Notes: generated from the letters alone by a model not told the origin. Shown: positions 9,097-20,911, numbered from the stretch's first letter. The stretch is DNA of 64,000 nucleotides from Aldehydirespirator sp028819505 (GCA_965207755.1 OZ242297.1:3472001-3536000), one strand, 5' to 3'. Numbers and translations: made by a program.

Positions 9097-9363
9097 TCAG
9101 CCGAACAAGTCGGCGTGCGTCCCGGTGCGCACCAGCACCAGCGTCTCGTCCCTGTACGTCCAGACCAGCAGCCAGTCCGGCTCGATATGGCATTCCCAAT
9201 GCTCAGACCACGGACCCGACAACCGATGGGACCGGTGACGCGCAGGCAGTTCCTCGCCCGACAGCAGGGCCTCGACAACGCTCCAGAGCGCGGCGAGATT
9301 CTTGCCGCGTCTTGTTGCTCGCCGGACGTCTCTCGTGAAGCGGGTCGTAGACGACAGGCGCAT
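9097..9363 (-). CDS. YafQ/RelE-superfamily toxin
   Basis: 88 residues with the RelE/ParE fold pattern: FTRDVRRATRRGKNLAAL, a short helix, then RLSGPWSEHWECHIEPDWLLVWTY and a C-terminal strand. This matches YafQ-type mRNA interferases, which act at the ribosome (the H and D of HIEPDW and the terminal region are family hallmarks). It starts 3 nt after the antitoxin stop and ends 13 nt before the helicase, so the pair is inserted inside a defence operon. Confidence 0.88.
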   Translation of the reverse strand: MRLSSTTRFTRDVRRATRRGKNLAALWSVVEALLSGEELPARHRSHRLSGPWSEHWECHIEPDWLLVWTYRDETLVLVRTGTHADLFG

Positions 9364-9366
9364 GGC

Positions 9367-9624
9367 TCACGACAGCCTCGCCTTGAGTTCGTTAAGATCG
9401 TCGTACTCGATCAAACGCTCGCCCGACTCGGCTTGGCGCATGGCCTCGACGGTGTCGGCGTTGGGAATCTTGACGTCGAACGGCAGCCCGCGACGCATCG
9501 CTACCTGCGTGTAGAAGAGCGTGATCGCCTCCGTCGCCGACAGCCCCAACTCCCTGAGGACGCCCTCTGCCTGCTGCTTGAGCTCCGGTTCGACCCGCGC
9601 TCGGATCGTCTCCGTCTTGGCCAT
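9367..9624 (-). CDS. RelB/DinJ-type antitoxin
   Basis: 85 residues from the ATG at 9624: MAKTETIRARVEPELK, then a ribbon-helix-helix core (LGLSATEAITLFYTQV) and PFDVKIPNA, all characteristic of DinJ/RelB antitoxins. A TATAGT box on the same strand (complement of 9672-9677) gives it its own promoter, so the toxin pair and the helicase could be transcribed independently of the methyltransferase. Confidence 0.9.
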   Translation of the reverse strand: MAKTETIRARVEPELKQQAEGVLRELGLSATEAITLFYTQVAMRRGLPFDVKIPNADTVEAMRQAESGERLIEYDDLNELKARLS

Positions 9625-9760
9625 CGTTCTCAACCGTCCTTCATCCCATCTGTTCCTCAAATGGGTAACAAACTATAGCTCCATGCCGAGCGCCCAGCCT
9701 CAGCAACTAGACGGATGGCAGTCATGGGGTGAGGCCGGCCTCGGCTCGCTCGCAGCCGGT

Positions 9761-9921
9761 TCACTGCTGTGCCTCGACGATCCGCCGGTACTGAGCGATG
9801 ACGGCATCGCGTCGCTCATCCCACTGCCCCGGACGGCCGAAGGTGTCGTAGACCACCGCGATGTCATCTTCGTCGAGGCCGTAGAGGTAGGCGACACAGG
9901 CGTCCAGTTCGCATTCGGCGC
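9761..9921 (-). pseudogene. Detached C-terminal tail of the methyltransferase
   Basis: Codes GAECELDACVAYLYGLDEDD, then VVYDTF and RYRR-type terminal sequence ending with TGA at 9761-9763. The ELDALVAxLYGLD motif is the standard C-terminus of Eco57I/PglX-like enzymes. It lies one frame away from the ORF above and would be fused by a one-base gain or two-base loss in the C tract. Confidence 0.75.
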
Positions 9922-10536
9922 CTACCCCCCCCCCCCCCGCGCCGCGATGTCGTCAACGGCTGTCCCGACTGCGACTCCGACCTCCGCAGCCCAGCTGGAG
10001 AAGCGTTTGTCGCGGGCGGCGAGGCAGGCAGCCAGATCCGTGACTCGGTCACGAACGGGATGGCCAGCGCCGGGATCGGGAATGCTGAGCAGGTTCAGCT
10101 GCTCGAATGTCATGTGCAGTTCGACGGTGCGGCGGGCCTGCCAGTCACAGGGCATCGAGCACAGCACTCCGAGCACATACGCCTCATCACGGATCGATCC
10201 TGCTGTCTGCAGCAGGTACGGCGCCTGGTTCACGATCACACGATCGGGTGGCACGAGGGCGGATATCAGAGTGCGAGTGTCGGTCGCCCTTGTCACGTCG
10301 CGGAACGCGATGCGGGCTCGGCGGCACGGTAACGAACACGGGTCATCCAGCACCGTCTCAGATAGCTCTGAGAAGGCTGAGGATGATGTTCGGCTCTGAG
10401 ACCGGCGCTTGCCGTGCAGATACGCCGCGATGTCTTCTCCGTCGACGCTGTCGTAGTAGACGCCGGTATCGGGCTCCCACAGATTGAAGGACGCCCCCTT
10501 GTAGACCGGCCACACTTCGGGGGACGCTTCGCTCAC
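9922..10536 (-). CDS. Specificity-region ORF of the methyltransferase (restriction-enzyme C-terminal half)
   Basis: 204 codons from the GTG at 10536, whose bases overlap a TGA as GTGA, suggesting coupling to the upstream copy-3 frame. Visible family sequence: VYKGASFNLWEPDTGVYY, CRRARIAFRDVTRATDTRT, APYLLQTAGSIRDEAYVLGVL and FEQLNLLSIPDP. These strings belong to the target-recognition half of Eco57I/PglX-like enzymes. The frame ends at a TAG directly after the run of 14 G on the coding strand, so it lacks its last 50 or so residues as sequenced. Confidence 0.7.
   Translation of the reverse strand: MSEASPEVWPVYKGASFNLWEPDTGVYYDSVDGEDIAAYLHGKRRSQSRTSSSAFSELSETVLDDPCSLPCRRARIAFRDVTRATDTRTLISALVPPDRVIVNQAPYLLQTAGSIRDEAYVLGVLCSMPCDWQARRTVELHMTFEQLNLLSIPDPGAGHPVRDRVTDLAACLAARDKRFSSWAAEVGVAVGTAVDDIAARGGGG
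9925..9938. repeat. C14 homopolymer (G14 on coding strand)
   Basis: Fourteen C. With 14 the frame from 10536 stops at TAG just past the tract. With 12 or 15 it continues into the conserved tail. PglX of the Pgl phage-defence system is known to switch through a G tract, so this is a plausible contingency site. Confidence 0.95.
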
Positions 10537-10776
10537 CGATCTTTCCTCAGGTCTTCGAGCGCTGCCGCGCCGTCGTCGTTCATGAACTGGCTCCGGTCGC
10601 CGGTGGCGTCGAGTTCGCGGACCGGGCGGAAGCGCCATCGTCGTTCACGAAGAGGCTCCGGTCGTGCGTCGCGTGGAGTTCCGCGACTGCTCGGAAGCGC
10701 CACGCCCGTCGTCGCGGAAGAAGCGGTGCCGGTCGGTGGTCGCGTTGAAGTCGCCCTGGACCGGCCGGAACCTCCA
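10536..10776 (-). repeat. Three tandem WRFRxV modules, one in each reading frame
   Basis: Starting at 10776, 10702 and 10637 the coding strand encodes WRFRPVQGDFNATTDR, WRFRAVAELHATHDR and WRFRPVRELDATGDR. Unit lengths are 74 and 65 bp, both 3n+2, so the three copies occupy three different frames. Each frame entering from the GGTC tract is open and meets exactly one intact copy. Frames using copies 1 and 2 stop at 10645 and 10580. The copy-3 frame ends in a TGA at 10533-10535 that overlaps the GTG of the next ORF. Confidence 0.85.
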
Positions 10777-10798
10777 GCTGCGATAGAATCCGCCCTTC

Positions 10799-10875
10799 TC
10801 GGTCGGTCGGTCGGTCGGTCGGTCGGTCGGTCGGTCGGTCGGTCGGTCGGTCGGTCGGTCGGTCGGTCGGTCGGT
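10799..10875. repeat. GGTC tetranucleotide microsatellite (about 19 units)
   Basis: A perfect period-4 tract of 77 bp within the methyltransferase locus, read on the coding strand as a repeating Asp-Arg-Pro-Thr peptide. Because the unit is 4 bp, every change in number switches the frame. All three frames stay open for at least 150 bp downstream. Confidence 0.98.
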
Positions 10876-11092
10876 GAGGTCGCTGCCGTCGAATCGGGGA
10901 TGCTGCTTGATCTTGCGCCACACCCTGAATGCGGCCCGGTTGGGCACCTGCGGGAAGGCCGCCGACTTCGACCAGCGGCGGAACTCCGCCACGGGCACCA
11001 GCTCCGGCCCGGCTCGCCGCACCTCTCGATAATGGTCCAAAGATGACGCCGGACCGGGATAGATCGCTACGAGGGGCTCGCCGCCTGCTTCC

Positions 11093-13904
<2,812 letters not shown>

Positions 13905-13915
<11 letters not shown>

Positions 13916-14585
13916 CCGACCCGGTCACCCGCCAGCCCTCTTGGTTCAGAACTTCCGCGGCTATCTCGGGGGATCGGCGCACGGCGGCACGCAGTTGATC
14001 GTCTCGGAATCTCCGCCGAGACTCGTTCAGAGCCTCCTGCCAGCCAGGCCTCGGCTCGACGAGCCGCTCCAGGACGCAGAACTCGATCAAGTCCTCCAGG
14101 CACGGCCGGAAGCGCCGCCCACCGACCGGGAAGTGAAGGTCGTCGGGCTTGTCCTTGGGCCGGCCGCACCGCTCCAGCATGAGTTGCACGTTGTTGGCAT
14201 AGCCGTGTATGTGAAGGTGCGCCTCGGGGTACTCGTTGGGCGGTTCGCGGGTGTAGTCGTAGGTGACGATCGGCTCTCCCGAGCCCGCCGCACAGAGCTT
14301 GTACGTGCTCTTGCTCGTCGTGAGGAACTTGCGCGATTCGTCGAGTTCGAGCGAGTGGAGGAACCGCAGCTCCAACGAAGCTGGCGCTTTGGTGACCGTT
14401 AGAGCGACGGGAGATCCGACGGGCTCGCGTTCGTTGATCCGGTTCCCTATCGCCGCACGCCCGCTGGCATCCATCACTACGGAGAGGCTCAAGCCATCTG
14501 TGATGGTGCGGTTGAGCGTCTCAGCGATCTCGCCTGAGAACTTGCGGGCCTGCCGCGAGAGGTCAGACTGGCGACGGCTCGGCAA
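13905..14585 (-). CDS. Uncharacterised protein in defence operon
   Basis: 226 residues, not recognised. It has a predicted alpha/beta N-terminal half, a histidine-rich strand EAHLHIHGYANN in the middle, then LHFPVGGRRFRPCLEDLIEF and a helical C-terminus. No membrane segment or signal peptide. It overlaps the small upstream gene by 23 nt and the methyltransferase start by 11 nt, so the three are translated as a coupled unit. A role as an accessory of the restriction or defence system is inference from position only. Confidence 0.75.
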
Positions 14586-14772
14586 AGGTCGACACCACGA
14601 ACCAGGCCTCCCTGGCGACCTCGCTCGTGAACTTGCCCGCTCGCGCCTGCTCTTGCAGCGCTTCCCAACTGCAACGCGCCAGCGCCAGAGCGTTACTGAT
14701 CAGCTCCTGAACACCGTCATCGTCAAGCATTTGGACTTGAACATCCGCGTAGCGGTCCTCCTGGCTGGTCAT
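14563..14772 (-). CDS. Small conserved protein, first gene of the defence operon
   Basis: 69 residues from the ATG at 14772, preceded by GAGGAGGG 4 nt upstream, a strong ribosome site. Core sequence is LALARCSWEALQEQARAGKF then AREAWFVVSTF. It is paralogous to the ORF at 14947-15168. Size and coupling to the next gene would fit an antitoxin-like partner, but this is not shown. Confidence 0.65.
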   Translation of the reverse strand: MTSQEDRYADVQVQMLDDDGVQELISNALALARCSWEALQEQARAGKFTSEVAREAWFVVSTFAEPSPV

Positions 14773-14946
14773 GGCACCCTCCTCGCCGAGTGGCCGGTCA
14801 GCAACTCGAATGGTCGCATAGATCATCCTAGAGAGGTGTGACAGCCGCTGCGGTGCCAAGCGGTTGGGCCGTCAGGGTCCTTCCCGCGGCCCTTGGCCAC
14901 CCGACATCGTGGTTGAAGTGCAAGGTCGTGCATATGCGTGAACGGG

Positions 14947-15168
14947 TCAGACGTCCGACACAAGGGACTCGACGCTCTGATACTCGGTCAGGCCCCTGCC
15001 CGTCTCGGCGTTGGGGATCTCGGTCTCGGACGGCTCGAGAAAGGCCGAGACCGCGATCCAGACTCTGCGGGCGACCACATCCCTGATGCAGCCGGCCTTC
15101 GCCTGGGCCTGAAGCTCCTCCCAGGTACAGCCGACGGAGGCCAGAGCGTTGGCGACTGCCTCACGCAC
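14947..15168 (-). CDS. Small protein, paralogue of the 14563 gene
   Basis: 73 residues from a GTG; sequence ALASVGCTWEELQAQAKAG then RRVWIAVSAFLEP parallels the neighbour. The reading frame is open further upstream (DDPYDDIEVEVLDEAG, also matching the paralogue), but no clear start codon or ribosome site is seen. The gene may therefore have lost its start. About 170 bp separate the two copies. Confidence 0.5.
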   Translation of the reverse strand: MREAVANALASVGCTWEELQAQAKAGCIRDVVARRVWIAVSAFLEPSETEIPNAETGRGLTEYQSVESLVSDV

Positions 15169-15317
15169 ACCCGCCTCGTCGAGTACCTCGACTTCAATGT
15201 CGTCGTAGGGATCATCAGCGAGGAGCCTCAGCAGGGGTCGCCGGGAGCAACCCGCAACAGGCCCGAATGCGGGCAGGGGTCGGCAGGCTCGGCAATAATG
15301 CCCGGCGAGGAGGCGCC

Positions 15318-16385
15318 ATGACCGAAGCAGTCGCGGCCGTAGAGATCGAGAGCGTCACGAAGCGCTTCGGCGAGGTCGTGGCGGTCGACGACATCGACCT
15401 GGCCATCGGCGACGGCGAGTTCTTCGCCCTGCTCGGCCCGTCAGGATGCGGCAAGACCACCACGCTGCGCATGATCGCCGGGCTGGACCTGCCCACCGAG
15501 GGGCGCCTGCGCATCTTCGGTGAGGAAGTCGGCATGGCGCCGCCGGACCGCAGGCCGGTCAACACCGTGTTCCAGGCCTACGCCCTCTTCCCCCACATGA
15601 CCGTCCGCCAGAACATCGAGTTCGGGCTGCGGATGCGCGGGATCAAGGGCCCCGAGCTCGGCCGGCGGGTGGCCGAGGCCACCGGGATGGTGCGGCTGGC
15701 CGGGATGGAGGAACGCAGACCCGACCAGCTCTCCGGCGGCCAGCAGCAGCGGGTGGCGCTCGCCCGGGCCCTGGTCAACCAGCCCAAGGTGCTGCTGCTC
15801 GACGAGCCGCTGGGGGCGCTGGACCTCAAGCTGCGCCAGGAGATGCAGCAGGAGCTCAAGGCCCTGCAGCGCGAGGTGGGGATCACGTTCGTGTTCGTCA
15901 CCCACGACCAGGAGGAGGCCCTCGCCATGAGCGAGCGGATCGGGGTCATGTCCGAGGGTCGCCTGCTGCAGGTCGGCACTCCCCGGGAGATCTACGACCG
16001 TCCGGCCAGCCGCTTCGTGGCCGACTTCATCGGCCGGACCAACATCCTCGAAGCCTCAGTGGAGTCGGCCGGCACAGTGCGCCTGGACAGCGGCGACCGC
16101 ATCGACGCCGAGGCGTCGACGCCCGCGGGCTCGCGGGTGGCGGTCAGCCTGCGCCCCGAGCGGGTCCGCCTGCAGCCGCGCGGCACGGCAGCAACCGACG
16201 GCTCGAGCCTCGACGGCGAAGTGCGCGACATCACCTACCTCGGCCATGCCGTGGTGTACGAGGTGGCCGCGGGCCCGGTCTCCGTCGAGGTCCGGGTGGA
16301 GGGCGAAGTCGGCGAGCCGTTCGCCGCCGGCGACGAAGTGACCGTCGCCTGGGACCGCGGCGCGGCCGCCGTGGTCGCGGACTGA
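15318..16385 (+). CDS. potA: Polyamine-type ABC transporter ATP-binding protein
   Basis: 355 residues. ABC ATPase with Walker A GPSGCGKTT, Q-loop FQAYALFPHMTV, signature LSGGQQQRVALA, Walker B LLLDEPLGALD and H-loop THDQEEA, followed by a TOBE domain (about residues 275-350) as in PotA/CysA-type proteins. It powers import through the two permeases encoded downstream. The ATG at 15318 has GAGGAGG 5 nt upstream. Start of the potABCD-like operon; the next gene begins 5 nt after its stop. Confidence 0.94.
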   Translation: MTEAVAAVEIESVTKRFGEVVAVDDIDLAIGDGEFFALLGPSGCGKTTTLRMIAGLDLPTEGRLRIFGEEVGMAPPDRRPVNTVFQAYALFPHMTVRQNIEFGLRMRGIKGPELGRRVAEATGMVRLAGMEERRPDQLSGGQQQRVALARALVNQPKVLLLDEPLGALDLKLRQEMQQELKALQREVGITFVFVTHDQEEALAMSERIGVMSEGRLLQVGTPREIYDRPASRFVADFIGRTNILEASVESAGTVRLDSGDRIDAEASTPAGSRVAVSLRPERVRLQPRGTAATDGSSLDGEVRDITYLGHAVVYEVAAGPVSVEVRVEGEVGEPFAAGDEVTVAWDRGAAAVVAD

Positions 16386-16390
16386 CGCCG

Positions 16391-17359
16391 ATGGGCCCCG
16401 CCCGCCGATCCCCACCGACCGCCGGCGCCGCCGGGGAGGAGGCGGCAGCCGTCGCGCGCCGCCGCCAGGGGATGCTGCTGGCCTCGCCGGGCGCCCTCTA
16501 CCTGCTGATCTTCTTCGTCGTCCCGCTCGGCCTGATCACGGTCTACTCCTTCGCCACCCGCACCTCCACCGGACGGACGGCGCTGAGCGGCTGGAACGTC
16601 GAGTCCTATCGGGCCATCGGCGACGACATCATCGTGGGGATCATCGGCCGGTCGGCGTGGCTGGCCACCCTCACCACCGTCCTGTGCGTGGTGGTGGGGT
16701 ACCCCTTCGCGTACTACATCGCCACTCGGCCCCGCCATGTGCGGGCCGTGCTGCTGGTGCTGGTGATGATCCCGTTCTGGACCAACGCGCTGGTGAGGGT
16801 GTTCGCCATCCGCTTCCTGCTCGGGTCGAACGGGCCCGCCTCCGCGCTCAGCGAGAGCCTGGGCTTCGGGACGTTCCGGATCCTGTTCACCCCCACCGCG
16901 GTGACGATCGGGATGGTCTACAGCTTCCTCACGTTCATGGTGCTGCCCCTGTACGTGGCGCTGGAGCGCATGGACTGGAGCCTCACCGAGGCGGCCCGCG
17001 ACCTGTACGCCAGCGGCGCCAAGGCGTTCTGGAAGGTCACGCTGCCCCTAACCAGGTCGGGGATCGTGGCCGGCTGCGTGCTGGTGTTCGTCCCCAGCTT
17101 CGGCTCCTACGTGGTGCCCGACATCCTGGGCGGGGCCAAGACCCTGCTGATCGGCTCGTACATCGCCCGCCAGTTCCGCGACGCCCGCAACTGGCCCCTC
17201 GGAGCGGCTCTCAGCGTCCTGCTGATAGTGGCCATGCTGGTGGCCGTCGCGCTGAACCAGCGGTCCGGCAGCGGCGCCGAGGACGGCGGGCGGCGCCGCG
17301 GCCGAAGGCGCTGGACCGGCCGGGATGAAGCTGAGCCCGTGACGGCGGTGGCCTCATGA
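16391..17359 (+). CDS. potB: Polyamine-type ABC transporter permease, PotB-like
   Basis: 322 residues with six hydrophobic segments. The EAA loop (LTEAARDLYASGAKAFWKVTLPL) contacts the ATPase. Family strings PFWTNALVRVFA and GSYVVPDILGG are typical of PotB. There is a basic, Arg-rich C-terminal tail. Its stop overlaps the next start as ATGA. Confidence 0.93.
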   Translation: MGPARRSPPTAGAAGEEAAAVARRRQGMLLASPGALYLLIFFVVPLGLITVYSFATRTSTGRTALSGWNVESYRAIGDDIIVGIIGRSAWLATLTTVLCVVVGYPFAYYIATRPRHVRAVLLVLVMIPFWTNALVRVFAIRFLLGSNGPASALSESLGFGTFRILFTPTAVTIGMVYSFLTFMVLPLYVALERMDWSLTEAARDLYASGAKAFWKVTLPLTRSGIVAGCVLVFVPSFGSYVVPDILGGAKTLLIGSYIARQFRDARNWPLGAALSVLLIVAMLVAVALNQRSGSGAEDGGRRRGRRRWTGRDEAEPVTAVAS

Positions 17360-18210
17360 GCGGCGTCGTCGAGGTCGGCCTCGGGCGGCGCACCCGGCGA
17401 GGGCTGGCCGTCTGGGCCTGGGCGGTGTTCGCCTTCCTGTACGTGCCCATCTTCGTGCTGGTGGTCTTCTCGTTCAACGCGTCCTCCAGGGTGAACATCT
17501 GGGGCGGCTTCTCCTTCCAGTGGTACGGCGAGGCCCTGCGCAACGACGTGATCACCTCGGCCATACGGGTGTCGCTCATCGTGGCGCTGGTCTCCACAGT
17601 CGTGTCCATGGTGCTGGGCACCGCGGTGGCCCTCGCCCTCGACCGCTACCGGTTCCGGGGCCGCCGCGCCCTCGACGGCACCGTGTACCTGCCGATCGTG
17701 ATCCCCGACATCACCATGGCGGTGATGCTGCTGGTGTTCTTCGCGGAGGCCTTCAAGTTCATCGACTCCTTCGGGCCGAGGCTGACGCTCGGCATCTCGA
17801 CCGTGGCCCTGTCGCACATCGCCTTCAACATCTCGTTCGTGTGCGTGGTGGTGCGGGCCAGGCTCGACCAGTTCGACCGCACGCTGGAGGAGGCCGCCCG
17901 AGACCTGTACGCGACAGGATGGCAGACGTTCAGGAGGGTGACCCTGCCGCTGATCATGCCCGGCGTCGCCGCCGGAGGACTGCTGGCGCTGACCCTGTCG
18001 CTCGACGACGTCGTGATCTCCGCATTCGTGTCCGGGCCGGGCTCGACCACCCTTCCGGTGTACGTGTTCAGCAGCATCCGCCGAGGCGTCACCCCCGAGC
18101 TGAACGCCATCTCCACCCTGATGCTCGCCGCGTCGATCGCGCTGGTGCTGGGCTCGCTCGCCTTGCAGCGACGCCGAGCTAGCGCATCGCAACAGACCCA
18201 GGTCCTATAG
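17356..18210 (+). CDS. potC: Polyamine-type ABC transporter permease, PotC-like
   Basis: 284 residues, six hydrophobic segments, EAA loop LEEAARDLYATGWQTFRRVTLPL and the typical LSLDDVVISAFVSGPGSTTLPV segment of PotC. Overlaps potB by 4 nt. Followed by a 57-bp spacer with a TATAGT box and a GGCTCC/GGAGCC hairpin before the first binding-protein gene. Confidence 0.93.
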   Translation: MSGVVEVGLGRRTRRGLAVWAWAVFAFLYVPIFVLVVFSFNASSRVNIWGGFSFQWYGEALRNDVITSAIRVSLIVALVSTVVSMVLGTAVALALDRYRFRGRRALDGTVYLPIVIPDITMAVMLLVFFAEAFKFIDSFGPRLTLGISTVALSHIAFNISFVCVVVRARLDQFDRTLEEAARDLYATGWQTFRRVTLPLIMPGVAAGGLLALTLSLDDVVISAFVSGPGSTTLPVYVFSSIRRGVTPELNAISTLMLAASIALVLGSLALQRRRASASQQTQVL

Positions 18211-18267
18211 TTGCCGGTCGGATAAAGAGGTCTCGGCTCCCCGAGGAGCCCTGGAGGGAGGAATTCC

Positions 18268-19425
18268 ATGACCAAGTCGACAACTGCTACCTCGCGGTGG
18301 CAGCCCCGCCGCAGCCGGCTCACCCTGATCCTGGCGATCATCGCGGCCGCCGGTCTGCTGGCCGCGGCCTGCAGCGGCGGCGAGGATGAGGCCGCCACGG
18401 CCGCGGACTGCGAAGCCGGCGCCACCGATGGCGACCTGGCCTTCTACAACTGGGCGGAGTACATCGACGACGAGCTGCTGGCCGCGTTCGAGGCCGAGAC
18501 CGGCATCAACGTCGAGTACACGACGTACGAGTCCAACGAGGAGATGCTCACCAAGGTCCAGTCCGAGGCGGCCATCTACGACCTGGTCGTGCCGTCCGAC
18601 TACATGGTCGACACCATGCGCCGCGAGGGGCTGCTGCTGGAGCTGAACTTCGACGCCATTCCCAACGCGGCCAACATCGGCGCCGAGTTCGCCAACCCGC
18701 CCTTCGACCCCGAGCACAAGTACAGCGTCGCCTACCAGTGGGGCACCACCGGCATCGGCATGTCCTACGAGGTGCTCGAACTGCTGGGCGGCGAGTCCAC
18801 CTGGGCGGTGATCTTCGATCCGGCCACCGCCGCGCTGGTCCCTGGCGGCATCTCGATGCTCGACGACGCCCCCGAGACGGTGGCGGCCGCGCTCAAATAC
18901 CTCGGCTACAGCATCGAGGACGTGATCAACAACCAGAACGAGGACGCCATCAGAGAGGCCGGCGACCTGCTGAGGGCCACCAACGACCGGCTGCTCAAGT
19001 ACGACTCGGTCACGTTCGGCGACGACCTCGTCAACGGCGAGGTCGACGTGGCCCACGGCTGGAGCGGCGGGTTCTTCCTGACGTTCTTCGAAGCCGACGC
19101 CTACGACGACTACGCCTACACCATCCCGGCCGAGGGCGGGGTCCGCTGGGTCGACAACATGGCCATCCCCCACAACGCCGACAACATCTGCTCGGCGCAC
19201 GCCATGATCAACTTCCTGACCGACGCCGAGAACGGCGCCGCGCTGACCAACTGGACCTACTACGGCAGCCCCAACGCGGCCGCCACGCCGTACATCCTCG
19301 ACGAGATACTCGAGGATCCGGGCATCTACCCGCCGCCGGAGGTCGACGCACGGCTCGAGCTGATCCCGCATGCGGGCGACCTGGCCGTGCTGATCCAGGA
19401 CATGCACAGCCAAGCCAAGAGCTAG
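18268..19425 (+). CDS. potD: PotD-like substrate-binding lipoprotein 1
   Basis: 385 residues. Signal peptide with lipobox LLAAACSGG (Cys about 34), then the spermidine/putrescine-binding fold: LAFYNWAEYIDDELLAAFE, VPSDYMVDTMRREGLLLE, YQWGTTGIGM, and MAIPHNADN. It captures ligand outside the membrane for the PotABC unit upstream. Start ATG with GGAGGGAGG upstream. About 80 percent similar to the paralogue that follows, so it arose by tandem duplication; signal peptide and linker diverge most. Confidence 0.94.
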   Translation: MTKSTTATSRWQPRRSRLTLILAIIAAAGLLAAACSGGEDEAATAADCEAGATDGDLAFYNWAEYIDDELLAAFEAETGINVEYTTYESNEEMLTKVQSEAAIYDLVVPSDYMVDTMRREGLLLELNFDAIPNAANIGAEFANPPFDPEHKYSVAYQWGTTGIGMSYEVLELLGGESTWAVIFDPATAALVPGGISMLDDAPETVAAALKYLGYSIEDVINNQNEDAIREAGDLLRATNDRLLKYDSVTFGDDLVNGEVDVAHGWSGGFFLTFFEADAYDDYAYTIPAEGGVRWVDNMAIPHNADNICSAHAMINFLTDAENGAALTNWTYYGSPNAAATPYILDEILEDPGIYPPPEVDARLELIPHAGDLAVLIQDMHSQAKS

Positions 19426-19440
19426 CACAGTCGGTCCGCA

Positions 19441-19550
19441 CGGCCGGGTTGCCGCCCGGCGGGCCGTCTCGTTGGTGGCCCGCACCGCCAGGGGAGCGTC
19501 GGCGCGCAGCCGGCCGGCCAAGCCGCGCGCCCGGACGGCGGCCGTCGGCA
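19441..19550 (-). pseudogene. Remnant of a crotonase (enoyl-CoA hydratase) gene
   Basis: Leftward translation gives RLRADAPLAVRATNETARR, closely matching CAGAPLAVRATNEMARR in the intact crotonase at 21673-22452. Only about 110 bp remain, with no start or stop, lodged between the two potD copies. Confidence 0.7.
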
Positions 19551-19669
19551 TGGCTGCGTGCGGGCGCCCGGCGCATGCAAGCAGCACATTCAGCTTCTTT
19601 AGTTGGCGCGCATCGGCACATCCAGGTCCTATAGTTGCAGCCACCTTTGACGAACCCGGGGGGACCATC

Positions 19670-20893
19670 ATGAACCGCACGACCAGGGCCAACGCTGGAC
19701 GTCGGCACGGCCGAGGCCGCGCCCGGCTGATCACGCTCGGCGGGATTGTCGGCGTCGCCAGCCTGCTGGCGGCGGCCTGCGGCGGCGAGGAGGCCGCGGC
19801 ACCGGCCGCGGCACCGGTGACGACCCAGGCTGCCCCACAGGCCGAGGAGGCCGAACCGGCGGGGCCGGCGGCGCACTGCGCACCCGGCGAGACCGACGGC
19901 GACCTCACCTTCTACAACTGGGCCGACTACATAGACGAAGACCTCCTCGCCGCGTTCGAGGCCGAGACCGGCGTCGATGTGGAATACAGCACTTACGAGT
20001 CCAACGAGGAGATGCTCACCAAGGTCGAGTCCGAGGCGGCCATCTACGACCTGGTCGTGCCGTCCGACTACATGGTCGACACCATGCGCCGCGAGGGGCT
20101 GCTGCTGGAATTGAACTACGACGCCATTCCCAACGCGGCCAACATCAGTCCCACGTTCATCAACCCGCCCTTCGATCCCGGCCACGAGTACCACGTCGCC
20201 TACCAGTGGGGCACCACCGGCATCGGCATGACCTACGAGGTGCTCGACCTGCTGGACGGCGAGTCCACCTGGGCGGTGATCTTCGATCCCGCCACCGCCG
20301 CACTGGTCCCCGGCGGCATCTCGATGCTCGACGACGCCCCCGAGACGGTGGCGGCCGCGCTCAAGTACCTCGGCTACAGCATCGTGGACGTCATCAACAA
20401 CCAGAACGAGGACGCCATCCGCGAGGCCGGCGACCTGCTGAGGGCCACCAACGACCGGCTGCTCAAGTACGACTCGGTCACCTACAGCGACGACCTCGTC
20501 AACGGCGAAGTCGACGTGGCCCACGGCTGGAGCGGCGGGTTCGCGCTGTCGATATTCGGGGCCGAGGCCTTCGATACCCACGTCTACACCATCCCCTCCG
20601 AGGGAGGCGTCATCTGGGTCGACACCATGGCCATACCCCACAACGCCGACAACATCTGCTCGGCGCACGCCATGATCAACTTCCTGACCGACGCCGAGAA
20701 CGGCGCCACGCTCACCAACTGGACCTACTACGGCAGCCCCAACGTGGCGTCCACGCCCTTCATCGTCGACGAGATTCTGGACGATCCGGGCATCAACCCG
20801 CCGCCGGAGATCGCGGCCCGGCTCGAGCTCCTCCCCTTCGCCGGCGACCTGGCGCTGCTGATCCAGGACATGCATAGCCAGGCCAAGAGCTAG
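19670..20893 (+). CDS. potD: PotD-like substrate-binding lipoprotein 2
   Basis: 407 residues from the ATG at 19670. Lipobox LLAAACGGE is followed by an Ala/Pro-rich linker longer than in paralogue 1, then a nearly superimposable binding domain (LTFYNWADYIDEDLLAAFE, YMVDTMRREG, LSIFGAEAF at the variable site). The upstream CAGGTCCTATAGTTGC string is shared with the first copy (18199 and 19620), so its TATAGT promoter was duplicated with the gene. Differences around residues 255-275 may alter ligand choice. Confidence 0.93.
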   Translation: MNRTTRANAGRRHGRGRARLITLGGIVGVASLLAAACGGEEAAAPAAAPVTTQAAPQAEEAEPAGPAAHCAPGETDGDLTFYNWADYIDEDLLAAFEAETGVDVEYSTYESNEEMLTKVESEAAIYDLVVPSDYMVDTMRREGLLLELNYDAIPNAANISPTFINPPFDPGHEYHVAYQWGTTGIGMTYEVLDLLDGESTWAVIFDPATAALVPGGISMLDDAPETVAAALKYLGYSIVDVINNQNEDAIREAGDLLRATNDRLLKYDSVTYSDDLVNGEVDVAHGWSGGFALSIFGAEAFDTHVYTIPSEGGVIWVDTMAIPHNADNICSAHAMINFLTDAENGATLTNWTYYGSPNVASTPFIVDEILDDPGINPPPEIAARLELLPFAGDLALLIQDMHSQAKS

Positions 20894-20911
20894 CAGTCAC
20901 TTTGCCCGTTC

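Noticed and set aside
10799..10875. Possible CRISPR array
   Set aside because: A pure 4-bp microsatellite without spacers; no cas genes in the window.
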